A DNA stretch of 64,000 nucleotides from Symsagittifera roscoffensis (Eukaryota > Xenacoelomorpha > Acoela > Convolutidae): positions 11,578,517-11,642,516 of the forward strand of contig NC_087066.1 in assembly GCF_963678635.1 (NCBI RefSeq). The letters run 5' to 3'. Position numbers and translations under genes: made by a program. Within the stretch, counting starts at the first letter, position 1. Each line of letters starts with the position of its first letter. The notes below the pieces were generated by a model, which was not told where the DNA came from, ran no database searches, and saw only the letters and a program-made list of their open reading frames with translations. Shown one piece after another: positions 52,207-62,189 of the stretch.

Positions 52207-52278
52207 GAAAGGACTGATGCCCGTTGTTGAGTGTTGCGTACTGTTGTACGCCCCTACGACTTGCGGCAGATATTTATC

Positions 52279-52818
52279 CTAGTCCGTCATGTATCTTGAG
52301 CAGTATACCCTCAACATGTTCACCAACGTTCTATTCTGTCTCTCTACCAGCCCGTTGGTGTGAGGATGGTAGGTTGTCGAGTGTGCTTGAGCAATGTGTG
52401 ACCTCTTCATCAATTCTTTTGTCAAGTCCCCCACAAAGGTTTTGCCGTTGTCTGACTTAAAAGTCATTGGACAACCATATCGTGATATCCAATGCGTTAT
52501 CAGGTGGTCACAAGTCTCCTCTGCTGAGGCTGTCTGACACGGGACCGCTTCTGCCAACTTTGTGAAGCGTTCTATTATGACCAGTATCTGGTTGTAACCC
52601 GACTCTGTCATGCAGATTTTTTGATGGTCTATCTGCACCGCCTCGTTAAATTCCGAGCTTTCAACAGACTTGAGTGGGAACTTCGTTTTCCTTGGGTCTT
52701 TTACTTGCAGGCATGCCAGGCATGCATTCACCCATCTCTCGCAAGCTTTCCTTAATCCTGGCCAATCAAACCTGTGAAGTATTCTCTGTTGCATTTTGTC
52801 GATCCCCTGGTGTCCCAT
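52279..52818 (-). CDS. Element B integrase core
   Basis: About 179 codons. HHCC finger: GHQGIDK and CLACLQV. Catalytic triad: D in VQIDHQK, D in FKSDNGKT and E in GLVERQNR. An in-frame TAA lies at the 5' edge (near 52837) and another stop near 52279. It is homologous to element A pol. Expected role: insertion of the cDNA. Confidence 0.82.
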   Translation of the reverse strand: MGHQGIDKMQQRILHRFDWPGLRKACERWVNACLACLQVKDPRKTKFPLKSVESSEFNEAVQIDHQKICMTESGYNQILVIIERFTKLAEAVPCQTASAEETCDHLITHWISRYGCPMTFKSDNGKTFVGDLTKELMKRSHIAQAHSTTYHPHTNGLVERQNRTLVNMLRVYCSRYMTD

Positions 52819-52836
52819 TTGATCGTGCGATCTGAA

Positions 52837-55095
52837 TTACACCTCCGTCTGATACAATTGTGGTAATATGATGAGGTTGTGCTTGTGTAATATCTTCTCC
52901 TCATCTTTTCTCTTGCTTGCTACCACCCCATCAGCTGTGTGATAGAGTAAATCTTTTTTTTCTTTGTAGAACTGGCTCAAGAACTTGTAGCTGTCTTCCT
53001 TGAGTTCCCCTTTCTCCTTGGACCCCGTCCTCAGCTTTACGCATACTATCCTCTTCACGATCTTCATATCGTCTTCTGGCACCAGATTTGTTCTGACATT
53101 TGAGTTGCATGATAGTTCCCTGAATGGTTTCCTCGATACCGCAATTTTCTCAAGTTCTTCACCTCCTTGTACTTCTTGTTCATCCGAGTTGTACGTTCCT
53201 GAGGAGGGATCTGTTTGTAGCTCCCTGTGGCGGTGTCTCATCTTCTCCTCTGCCAGTATCATGCATAGACTATCCTGATCATCGCTGCTCTTTTCCGAAT
53301 CTTCATCCCATGCTTCACACTCACCGGATGATTCCTCTTCTCCGGTTTCTTGTTCCTCCGTGGACGTGGACCACTCCCCGGACTCTTGACCTAGTCCCAG
53401 GTGTTCATCTTCTTCCTTAAACGCCCCTTTCTTCTTCCTAACCTGAGTCCGCTCAAGTATGTTATCAGGGATTTTGTCAACCAGTGACCGCACGACTTCT
53501 TTGCCATCAGTAACGCTTCCTCTTAGAGAGTCTGCGTTGCCAACTGTTTCACTCCTTCGCAGTATCGTGACTTCCGGTTCCTCCCTACCCTTTCCTACGT
53601 TCACGGGTTTATCATCTGCCAGTTTCTCAAGTAATCTCCACAAGTCTTCATCTACCTGAGTATCTCCCGTTTCCACCTGGTTGAGATCATAGCCTTTTGC
53701 CTTGAGCGTCTCCCTCACAATTTTTGACTTGAGCATAATCTCTATCGGCATCCCTTGGTTCTTCTTCAAGATTGTTTTCTTTTGAGGCTCTTCTGGTAAT
53801 TCGGGATGATCTTTTATCGGTTTGCCTGACTTGTCTAGCAATCTCGTGAGTGGAAGACTGTCATACGTTTCTTTGTCCATGAAGGAGAAGCCATCTTTAA
53901 TCTCGGGCGTGTCCGCCTCCCTCTGTTCCTGTCTCTCGTAGAACTCCGTTTTCTTACTCAAGCTATCGGCATTCTGATGTTTGTCCCTTGTTCTATGCTC
54001 AATTATCATGTTGTACCCATCCAAGCGAACTATCCATCTCCCAATGTAGCTCTGGTCCATCGAGTACGTCTTCAGCCAGCTGAGTGCCCTGTTGTCGACC
54101 AGCAGCTTAAATGGCTCACTGCCTAAGTATGCTCTGTATTTCTCGACAAAAGTAACCACTGCGAACATCTCTGCTTTCGGCGCCCCGTACTTCATTTCTG
54201 TATCACTCAAGACTTTGCTCCCGTATGCTATTGGTCTTAAGACTGTCTTCCCGTTCCATTCTTGTTTTTGATGGAGAATTCCAGAAATCGCGACAACCGA
54301 CGCGTCCGTATCCAACACGTACATCGCTTTTTCCGTTGGCATCCCTAACACCGGTGCCTCGCACAGCTCTTTCTTTATTCTCTGGAATGATTCTTCTGCT
54401 CCGTTGTTCCATGTGAACTTTTTGCCTTTGTGTCTCATTAATTGTTGCATCGGGTAAACCTTGTCCGCATAGCCCTTGATAAATTCCCTGTAATAGTTCG
54501 CAAAACCCAGGAAGCTCATCAACTGGTGTTCCGTTTTTGGCGATTTCCAAGTTAGAACTGCTTCCACTGCATCTGGATGCGGTCTGATGCCGTGCCTGTC
54601 AACCATTCTGCCCAAGTATTTTATCGAATCCTTGCGTATCTCGCACTTTGACGGTTTACACTTTAGCCCCGACCTCTTCATACATGCAAACAACTCGTCC
54701 GGTCGCTCGATGTGTTCTTCTAGTGTGGGCGTCGCTATTACCACGTCATCCACATAGCACATTACCAGATTGCCGTACTTCTTTGTCACACCTATCAGCG
54801 CATGTGCCATCAACCGTTGAAACGTGGCTGTGGCAATGCAAAGACCAAACGGCAGCCGTTTCCATTGAAACAGCCCCAACTCGCAAGCGAACCCTGTCTT
54901 GTCCCTGTCTTGCTTCCTCAGCGGGACCTGCCAGAATGCCGAACCTAAATCCAGAGTTGTAAAAAATTTTGCGTCACCTAACTTCGAGAGGCCCTCGTCA
55001 ATCCTAGGTATGGGATAGGCATCCTTCACCGTGACGGAGTTCATATACCGAAAGTCACAGCAAAACCTCAATTGGTTGCTTTTCTTTTTGGCCAT
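52837..55095 (-). CDS. Element B RT and RNase H
   Basis: 752 codons. RT: FCCDFRYMNSVT, TTLDLGSAFWQV, LPFGLCIATATF, CYVDDVVIATP. Then FLGFANYYREFIK and RNase H with VLDTDASVVAISG, KAEMFAV and LLVDNRALSWL. A long acidic linker follows (about 460-700) with Glu/Ser-rich stretches (SGEWSTSTEEQETGEEESSG), parallel to the linker of element A but with different sequence. Typical Ty3/Gypsy order. Confidence 0.88.
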   Translation of the reverse strand: MAKKKSNQLRFCCDFRYMNSVTVKDAYPIPRIDEGLSKLGDAKFFTTLDLGSAFWQVPLRKQDRDKTGFACELGLFQWKRLPFGLCIATATFQRLMAHALIGVTKKYGNLVMCYVDDVVIATPTLEEHIERPDELFACMKRSGLKCKPSKCEIRKDSIKYLGRMVDRHGIRPHPDAVEAVLTWKSPKTEHQLMSFLGFANYYREFIKGYADKVYPMQQLMRHKGKKFTWNNGAEESFQRIKKELCEAPVLGMPTEKAMYVLDTDASVVAISGILHQKQEWNGKTVLRPIAYGSKVLSDTEMKYGAPKAEMFAVVTFVEKYRAYLGSEPFKLLVDNRALSWLKTYSMDQSYIGRWIVRLDGYNMIIEHRTRDKHQNADSLSKKTEFYERQEQREADTPEIKDGFSFMDKETYDSLPLTRLLDKSGKPIKDHPELPEEPQKKTILKKNQGMPIEIMLKSKIVRETLKAKGYDLNQVETGDTQVDEDLWRLLEKLADDKPVNVGKGREEPEVTILRRSETVGNADSLRGSVTDGKEVVRSLVDKIPDNILERTQVRKKKGAFKEEDEHLGLGQESGEWSTSTEEQETGEEESSGECEAWDEDSEKSSDDQDSLCMILAEEKMRHRHRELQTDPSSGTYNSDEQEVQGGEELEKIAVSRKPFRELSCNSNVRTNLVPEDDMKIVKRIVCVKLRTGSKEKGELKEDSYKFLSQFYKEKKDLLYHTADGVVASKRKDEEKILHKHNLIILPQLYQTEV

Positions 55096-56075
55096 TGGCC
55101 ATCACTACTCCACACGCCCACGGTGACTTGGATGGTTCTATCATGTCATACTCTAGTAATGTCTCTATTTCTTTCCTACATGCCTCTGATTTGTGGGGCG
55201 TCATGCGCCTCGCCCCCTCCCTGTGTGGTACCGCATTCTCTTCAAGTTCTATTTCACGCTCAACAAAATTGCAACACCTGATGTCTGCCTTATGTCTCGA
55301 GAAAACTTCCTCGTTCCGCTCTAGTACGTCCTTGATGGCTTCGAGCTGTTCGTCCGTTAACTTGCCCTTTAAGTGTTCGATCTCCGACAGGACCGGTTTG
55401 TCACTCTGCATTTCATCTAGTGTGGGCCGTTCCGGAAAATTCGAACAGCTCGATAGCCCATCGTCTGTCTCTGACCTAAGTGATTTCACAAGACCTGATG
55501 AACCTTTTATTTTCTTCAATCGTCTCAAGATACAAATTTTGTCCCTATGATTGGGACAATCAACAACTTCATTTTGTTTTGAATTTTCAGTCATTTCATA
55601 TCGGGCAAAACATATCGGGTTTTAACGGGTAAAGCATATCCCAGCTTCCTCTCCCTCTGTATCGTGATGAGTATATCAAGAGTATTCAACAAGACACTGA
55701 CGCAGAGACCGCTCTTGGTTATCGAGAAGGGTCTTCCTAAAACAGCAGCACTTTGACTATTAGGCTTTGATTATTAGGATTCGGGACTACGCATACTTGC
55801 TTGTTGTCACTTAGTTCATTGTAATTTTTCATTCGCAAGCTTACAATTGCCACTTCGTTCGCCTTTAGCCTCACCCTCGTACTCAAGAATACCGGTGCTT
55901 TATTTTCATTCGCTATTTTTAAATTTACCGGTTTAATTGCGAACCTCCTATCTGAGTTCCTTATCCTGAACATCGCATTGTTTAAATCAATTGTTACGTC
56001 GAAGTTTCTGATGAAGTCCCTGCCTAAAAAGAACTGGTCAGACTCATCTAGGTTTTCTACCACAAAAAAGCTCAT
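55055..56075 (-). CDS. Element B protease C-terminal part and linker to RT, split
   Basis: Frame 55737-56075 (FFVVENLDESDQFFLGRDFI, the end of the retropepsin fold) and 55055-55594 (linker with VLERNEEVFSRHKADIRCC and PHREGARRMTPHK before the RT). The matching protein in element A is one frame (27603-28586), so the break near 55600-55740 is a decay or sequence error. It joins the RT frame at 55095 by another shift. Confidence 0.72.
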
Positions 56076-56123
56076 CCACAGATTGCGTTCCCCCAGATTT
56101 AGGGCTATTATTGGTGTTCTGCC

Positions 56124-57434
56124 TCACACCCGCAGCGCCCCTTTGTTAGCAGCTGACAACCGTATTCTCGAGTCTATCAAGTCATCTTTGTTGAAGCCCA
56201 TTCGCTCCCAAGTTTCGATTGGTATTACACTCAAGACCGCTCCAGTATCAAGTAACCCACGCAAGTGAGTCTTCTTGCCACTTATGTCAAGCACATCGTC
56301 TGCCTCTGTCCCGATGTGCATTGCATCTTCCTCCAGCATGGCACAGTGTCCAATCGATCTCACCTTTAGTTCTTCTTTGCCCACGTAGATCTGTCCCACT
56401 AGATCTTCATCGCATATTATCATTGTTTTCGTGTAGATGTTTATCCCATCTATATTCAACATCACCTCATGCGGGCCATAAGCTTCTGTGTATCTGTTGT
56501 CCACACGGATCGACTTGCTGCCACCTCTCGTGAGTAGCGCCCTCAAGGCTCTAGATGTCGTCTGTGGGCTTATCGCACTCAAGTAATCTGCGTATACGTC
56601 AATGTGCATTATTGTCTGGTCGCTGGGTTCACTTAAGTTCCTTGTCACCTCATGGCCACCTACAGTGATTATCGACATTATCCTGGCTCCGATTTTCGTT
56701 ATGCCAAATGGCGTTCCCGTCACCATTTTCAGAGTGTTGCAATTTCCACTCTTTGTCGACCCTGCTACAGCTTGTGGCACTGGCACCGAGCAACTTAACG
56801 TCTCATTCAATCTCTGTCTGTCGATCTCTTGCTTCAACCGTTGCTCTATTTCCTTCGTTGCTAGGTCCTGTTTCACCTTGTTAATCGCCTCTGACGCCGC
56901 TTTCTCATAATTTATCTCGAGGGCGTTCCTGGGCGTGGCCTCTATCGCATTGTTAACCTGCGTTACAGCCTTCACTGTCTTCGTTGGCAGTTCCGTACTC
57001 GGTGCTTCTAAGTTTTTTGTTTCAAACTCGGTTTGTCTATTTCTCTGATTCTGCACCGCCGCCAATGCCAATTTATGTTTGGGGTGACTCTGGTTCTTAA
57101 CTGCCTCCCAAAACAAAGGACAGTCCATCCTGAAGTGCCCCTCCTGATTGCAGAAGAAGCATCTTGCACCTATTTTGATGATTAAGTCACTATAGTACTC
57201 GTGTTCTTCCATCTGGCTCATATCCTCCTCATCTGGTGCGTATCCCAGACTCTTCATGCCCTGCTTGTATGTTGTGCAATCCGCCACGTGATGATCAGCT
57301 GACCCGCAGTTCGCGCATGATCTACGTTTGTCCATGTTATCTCTAGGCTTGTACCATGACGACCTTTGTGGTTGGTTCTCCCCTTGCATATTCCTGTTAT
57401 CTGAATATGAGTATTTCTTGAGTTTCATTAGCAT
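56124..57434 (-). CDS. Element B gag C-terminus, zinc knuckles and protease
   Basis: 436 codons. Two C-x2-C-x4-H-x4-C knuckles, CANCGSADHHVADC and CFFCNQEGHFRMDC. A linker with NLSEPSDQTIMHIDVYADYL and DGINIYTK. Then LRGLLDTGAVLSVIP, the aspartic protease active site, near residue 400. Here gag and protease are in one frame, which indicates that in the intact element they are fused. Confidence 0.85.
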   Translation of the reverse strand: MLMKLKKYSYSDNRNMQGENQPQRSSWYKPRDNMDKRRSCANCGSADHHVADCTTYKQGMKSLGYAPDEEDMSQMEEHEYYSDLIIKIGARCFFCNQEGHFRMDCPLFWEAVKNQSHPKHKLALAAVQNQRNRQTEFETKNLEAPSTELPTKTVKAVTQVNNAIEATPRNALEINYEKAASEAINKVKQDLATKEIEQRLKQEIDRQRLNETLSCSVPVPQAVAGSTKSGNCNTLKMVTGTPFGITKIGARIMSIITVGGHEVTRNLSEPSDQTIMHIDVYADYLSAISPQTTSRALRALLTRGGSKSIRVDNRYTEAYGPHEVMLNIDGINIYTKTMIICDEDLVGQIYVGKEELKVRSIGHCAMLEEDAMHIGTEADDVLDISGKKTHLRGLLDTGAVLSVIPIETWERMGFNKDDLIDSRIRLSAANKGALRV

Positions 57435-57532
57435 GTACTCTCATGACTTCTGTCTCATCTCTTCTGGAGTCGGTGCACTATCTTTTGACAATGTATAGCA
57501 TGTTGCTAACATTGTTCTCAAGTCGTCACTTT

Positions 57533-58213
57533 TTACCCCATCAATGAACTTTGACGCGATGCTAAGTTTCTTCTGTTTGTCGACTCATCAGGGTCAGTCC
57601 TTCGTCTCAAGCTCTCAAGATCATCTAGGAACCTATCTATTGATTCACCGTCCCTTTGCCTTCTCTTTTCAAAACGCATCATCGCTTGATGACCCTTCAT
57701 GCCTGACCCGAATCGATTCAACAATATCTCGAAGATTTTATCCGCAGTGTCGCGTTCCTCTTCCTTCTTCGCAACCACGCATTTCAACGCCGTGCCTTCT
57801 AAGTTGCTGAGTATCGCTGTGAATGCTTGCCTCTCATCGTTCAAGTTAAAATGTTCCAAGTGCAATCTCATGACTTCTACCCAAGTATCAATGCATCCAT
57901 CTGAATCATCTTTGAATTCTTTCGGTTTTTTGAAAGTTTTCCTAGATTTGTTACTTCCTCTGTCACTCGAGTCGGTGTTCCTCGTGGCGAAGGCTTCTAG
58001 TGTCCTGTTCATCATTTCCCAGGTGCTTGCCCACGTCATAATATCCGGTCTCACTTTATTGTGAGTCGTGGAATCCGCTGGACCACTCGTCGTATTTGCT
58101 GTTCCACTTTTCATAATCGCTTTGCCCCCCCCCCGTTGCTGTACTCGCGGCATCCCGGGGTAATGGTAACGGTGTTGATTGCCGTTTGTTCCGTTGTGGT
58201 TCCACGAAGTCAA
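57533..58213 (-). CDS. Element B gag, capsid-like
   Basis: 226 codons with DGCIDTWVEVMRLHLE, SNLEGTALKCV, KIFEILLNRFGSG and FEKRRQRDGESIDRFLDD. Very similar to element A 29798-30409. Joined upstream to 58056-58454 across a C10 run near 58127. Confidence 0.82.
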   Translation of the reverse strand: MTSWNHNGTNGNQHRYHYPGMPRVQQRGGGKAIMKSGTANTTSGPADSTTHNKVRPDIMTWASTWEMMNRTLEAFATRNTDSSDRGSNKSRKTFKKPKEFKDDSDGCIDTWVEVMRLHLEHFNLNDERQAFTAILSNLEGTALKCVVAKKEEERDTADKIFEILLNRFGSGMKGHQAMMRFEKRRQRDGESIDRFLDDLESLRRRTDPDESTNRRNLASRQSSLMG

Positions 58214-59206
58214 CTCTGTTGCCTTGAGTTCGTTCCGCTGCCGGCACGTCCTGTGACGAGTTTCTCAAGATCGCGTCTAGTTTTGCCTGTATTGCACATG
58301 AACTCTCAGCCTGGTCCCTACTCATTGTGTCCATTCTCGTTTCCAGACTCCCCAATTGGCTGTTCACTGCGTCATACCGTTGCTTCATCTCTTGCATGTC
58401 TTTTTTGATGTTCTTGCCTCGCTCTCCATCAGTGGCATCTACCTTGTCTGACATCTGCTGAAATTTTTCCTCTGTCGCTTTCGCCAGATTGAAATAGTTG
58501 TCCAGGTACTCATGTTTGTTGTATCTTAATTCTTTTTTATCACCTCTCTATCCTCCTCGCTGTGCTTTAGTCTCTTGTCGATCTGATCTAGCTTCGCCAT
58601 CAGATTGCCCAGATCGAGACGAGTTGTTGTTTCATGGTCAGCTGTTGCCCTGTTGTTGGCTGCTGCTCCCGGTCTGACCTGGTCTTCGTTTTGGTCGGTG
58701 TTTGTCGTTTTCGTGGAAAATGTTCCGAATGTTTTGCCTTTCTCGGCTTTTGGTTCCTCCGTCACTATGTCTCTTGATTTCATCCCGACCATCATTGCCA
58801 ACCTTTCAGTAAATGAGGCTCTTTTTGCTTGAGACTCGTCCTTTACCGTTTCTGGCGTGTTGCCCGTTGTGTCTTCCACAGTGTCTATCGGCGAGGACTC
58901 TATCGACTTTGGATTTAATTCTTCTGCATTCGGCATCGGTGTTGACTCCGTCGTCTTCTTCTCCACCTCATCCACACTCTGGTCTAGTGTTTCTAGGTCA
59001 ATCTCGTTGGCGAGTTCCGCTTGTTTCCCTTCTGTGCCCTCTTTTGTTTTGTTCTCTATATTACTCCTCGTGTTGACCATGCTAACTGAAAAGTTCTTGT
59101 TTGTTACTTTTGGGCCCATAAATGTCATTTTACGTAGCGACGAGTAATATTTTGTCTTTGATTCTGTAGATCTTTTTTCAGCCACCGGTACCCTGCTCCG
59201 TCTCAT
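58056..59206 (-). CDS. Element B gag N-terminus, coiled coil
   Basis: Frames 58526-59206 and 58056-58454. The first starts with an ATG at 59206 and is charged and Thr/Glu-rich with a basic start (MRRSRVPVAEKR). The second is a heptad-like coiled coil (MQEMKQRYDAVNSQLGSLET) ending SCAIQAKLDAILRNS, similar to the LDAILN of element A. They are split by a stop near 58526. Confidence 0.65.
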
Positions 59207-59527
59207 GATTTTTATTTACAATTGATTCTATTTACAATATTGGTATTTACAAAATCCTATTCTAAGAATTAAAAAAAAATTTTGATAATAAAAAAGAAAA
59301 ACTACTTTCCTCTTCCTTATAAGATTTATTAAAATCTTACTAATTCGTGATCCCAACAGTATCCGATCTATCGCGATTTAACGTTCCGACTAGTCCTATT
59401 GCTTTTGATTCAGTTATTTTGACCTGTCTTAAGACCCTTTAGTACCGTCACACCACTTCTTCGCGCTGTCCCAAGCTTTCTCTCTACTGTCCCAAGACTA
59501 TTCGGTGCTGTCCTAGTACTTCCTGTT
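59207..59527. other. Leader segment between gag and minisatellite
   Basis: AT-rich, no supported ORF. It begins the 5' leader of element B on the minus strand, with the first CCCAAG variants of the repeat near its right end. Confidence 0.4.
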
Positions 59528-60230
59528 AGTGTCCCAAGACCACTGTCCCAAGACCCTTGCCCCAAGACTACTGTCCCAAGACTACTGTCCCAAGACTACT
59601 GTCCCAAGACTACTGTCCCAAGACTACTGTCCCAAGACTAGTGTCCCAAGACTACTGTCCCAAGACTACTGTCCCAAGACCACTGTCCCAAGACCACTGT
59701 CCCAAGACTACTGTCCCAAGACTACGGTCCCAAGACTACTGTCCCAAGACTAGTGTCCCAAGACTACTGTCCCAAGACTAGTGTCCCAAGACCACTGTCC
59801 CAAGACCACTGTCCCAAGACTAGTGTTCCAAGACTAGTGTCCCAAGACTACTGTCCCAAGACTGCTGTCCCAAGACCACTGTCCCAAGACCACTGTCCCA
59901 AGACCACTGTCCCAAGACCACTGTCCCAAGACCACTGTCCCAAGACCACTGTCCCAAGACCAGTGTCTCAAGACCGCACCGTCCCAAGACTGCACCGTCC
60001 CAAGACTGCACTGTCCCAAGACTGCACTGTTCCAAGACCGTACCGTCCCAAGGCTGTACTGTCCCACTCCGTACCAAGACTGCTCTGGCCCAAGACTGTC
60101 CCAACACTGCACCGTCCCAAGGATGTCCCAAGACTGTACTATCCCAAGACTGTCCCAAGACTGCACTGCACCAAGACCGTCCCCCAGACTGCACTGTCCC
60201 AAGACTTCTTCGGTACTGTCCCAAGACTCG
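59528..60230. repeat. 14-bp minisatellite in element B leader
   Basis: Tandem copies of CCCAAGACTACTGT, about 50 units, with T/C/G variants at one or two positions. After about 59980 the unit lengthens to 15-18 bp (CCCAAGACTGCACTGT type). Because 14 is not a multiple of 3, all frames stay open and give false long ORFs on both strands. Coding is therefore not supported. Confidence 0.9.
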
Positions 60231-61139
60231 TCACCAAGTGTCTGGATAGTAGGATTTCTTCCTCTTCGTTGTGGGGACTCTTGAACCACTGTACCGTGTA
60301 TCATCACTTGGGCTCTAGTAAAAATTTTCCCAAAAACCCTATCTTAATGGCCAAAAGCTTCAAATACTGACCCCCCTGTATTTATCTCCCTTTCGTTGTT
60401 TCAGACAATTTGAAACCCCAACTTCTTCGCAGGCATCTTGTGATCACCTGTTCTTTCAAATACCAATAACAAATTCTCACCAAAACGTAAAAATTTAAAC
60501 AGGAAAAAATTATAAAAACAGAGAGATGAACCCACCTATAATTCAAAGCTGACAGATGTCAACCTTTGTCCGAAAGAACGTCTGGTACCCGATTGCCACG
60601 CGTTTTCCTCCCCCCTGCTAGCGATCTTATGGGGTATCACAAAAACTGTCTATGTCCGTTCCCCCTACCAATCCAACCAAGGTACCTACCTTAACTCGAT
60701 GTTAAATTTGGATATCCTCTTCTTATAACCAACGCGTGTAAGTATCTAATATAACTAAATCGACGATGCCGAACAATTAGTTACTCTAATGTGTCCCCCC
60801 TTTTTACACTTTACAACCACCAACCTTTAACCTAACCAGCCCCCCGTCTAACCTAACCCCTCTTTAGCCCCCCTCTTAAGCCGAAAATTCCCTTAAACGC
60901 CGGGTGCTAAACTTCTCGAGAGAAAACCGTAGACCTGTTTCCAGGCCTGCTTGAGTAAAAACTTCCTCAAAACAACAGGGTTTCCGCTTATCCAATTTTA
61001 CACTCATTTCCTATAATGTAATGTGGATTTTAACGATACCCGTTTGTTCAACTTGAGAACACCCCTGCGCGTCCTCTTCTTAATGTACCGGTCCCGTGCT
61101 GGTTGTCCCCTTGACGTGCATTACACTTGACACCAGCAC

Positions 61140-61400
61140 CACCTTCCCACTTAGATGGTCACCTCTTCCAGTCAAGTCTCCTAGCGGTTCAGCTCGATCC
61201 TTGTGAACCACTTTCCCACTCCGCTGGTCACCTCTTCCAGTCAAGTCTCCTAGTGGTTCAGCTCAATCCTTGTGAACCACTTTCCCACTCGGCTGGTCAC
61301 CTCTTCCAGTCAATTCTCCTAGTGGTTCAGCTCAATCCTTGTGAACCACTTTCCCGCTCGGCTGGTCATCTCTTCCAGTCAAGTCTCCTAGTTGTCCAGC
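61140..61400. repeat. 69-bp tandem repeat, four units
   Basis: Units contain CTGGTCACCTCTTCCAGTC, AAGTCTCCTAG and GGTTCAGCTCAATCCTTGTG. Because 69 is divisible by 3 the frame is kept, giving a false repetitive protein (GHLFQSSLLVVQLNPCEP). The same array is in the second leader copy near 62827-63087. Confidence 0.85.
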
Positions 61401-61873
61401 TAATTTGCAAGCTATCTGAAAACCCTTAACAACGCCCCCCACTTGGGCACCTTATTGAGGTCACGGGATTAGATTGCTAGGTTGATCGAAACGATCGGTC
61501 TTATAAAACAGTATGGGTATACTATTTAATTAATATAAAGGTTTGATCCAACTAATCTGGTGTCAAAGTCACTGTCATTTTTGTTTTAGGGTTTTTGTTC
61601 CTTTTTCTATTCTTTTTTCTTGTTTTTGTTTCGCTTTTGTCTTTTTGCTCGTGATTTTGTCCCCTTAGTTAAACCCCCCCCCTTACTCGGTTAGCTAAGC
61701 TTCGTTTGGAGAGCGTACCAGGCAATTTTCTCAAGTTTTCTTAAAAATCTATCACGGTACAACCGGAAGGCTTACACGTTCCCGATGAGCCGTACCACCG
61801 GTACTCTAGAATGGGCATGTAGCCCGGAGCTGTGTCAAGTGGGTTCGACTCCGTAGTCATGATGTCGTAAAAA

Positions 61874-61888
61874 CACCCAGTAGCGCCA
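61874..61888 (-). promoter_or_regulatory. Candidate primer binding site, element B
   Basis: On the minus strand TGGCGCTACTGGGTG, 12 nt from the LTR end. The same block is at 63560-63574 in the next unit. It parallels the element A block. Confidence 0.5.
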
Positions 61889-61900
61889 TAAAAAAAACTA

Positions 61901-62189
61901 TGTAACAGTCGTCTACTTCGGTCACATATGAGGCTTAAGAAAAATAGGCCCTATAACCATTAGCTCAGGAGTCAGGGACACTATCTCTTGTCTTTTTCTA
62001 CCTCAAAAACGGTCGGAGCCAATTTGGTTCACTTGCGACATGAGACTAGAACCCGTTACAGCTTAAAGGCCACCCCCCCCACTCTAGAAAATAAGAACGT
62101 CCCCATACTTAGGTCTCAAAATACCCAAAATTCACGAACGCCGTTAAAACAGGGTCGGAACAATCCGTTAAGTTACTTTTTATTGGACA
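61901..62189 (-). repeat. 5' LTR of element B, first copy
   Basis: 289 bp TGTAACAGTCG...GGACA. Nearly identical to 63587-63874 and more distant from the 40646-40951 LTR. Confidence 0.85.

Larger units (their letters stand above)
60521..61900 (-). other. Element B 5' leader, unit 1
   Basis: 1380 bp between the gag-side leader and the LTR, containing the 69-bp repeats and the primer-binding block. The left end (ACAGAGAGATGAACCC) recurs exactly after each LTR at 62190 and 63875. Confidence 0.7.
40646..62189 (-). mobile_element. Element B: large Ty3/Gypsy-like LTR retrotransposon
   Basis: About 21.5 kb between the left LTR and the first right LTR. Minus-strand order: LTR, primer-binding block, leader with repeats, gag (56124-59206), protease, RT, RNase H, integrase (51850-57434), acidic pol tail, macro-like domain (50522-51375), a duplicated ORF segment (49549-50317), ORF3 with an SGNH hydrolase (48002-49323), a large ORF (45542-47956), further ORFs down to 41895, and LTR. 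It is related to element A throughout but has about 4.8 kb of extra post-pol coding sequence. It is broken by single-base frameshifts. Confidence 0.85.

Noticed and set aside
59528-60230. CRISPR-like array
   Set aside because: Units are 14 bp with no spacers, and the genome is eukaryotic.
59529-60370. Several long frames on both strands over the 14-bp repeat
   Set aside because: The repeat unit is not a multiple of three and has no stop in any frame, so long frames appear automatically.
61127-61429. 100-codon repetitive plus-strand frame
   Set aside because: It is a translation of the 69-bp leader repeats, antisense to the element, with no supported protein features.
61830-61860. T-arm-like GGTTCGACTCC as part of a tRNA gene
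   Set aside because: No acceptor or anticodon stem can be paired around it. It is part of the element leader next to the primer block.
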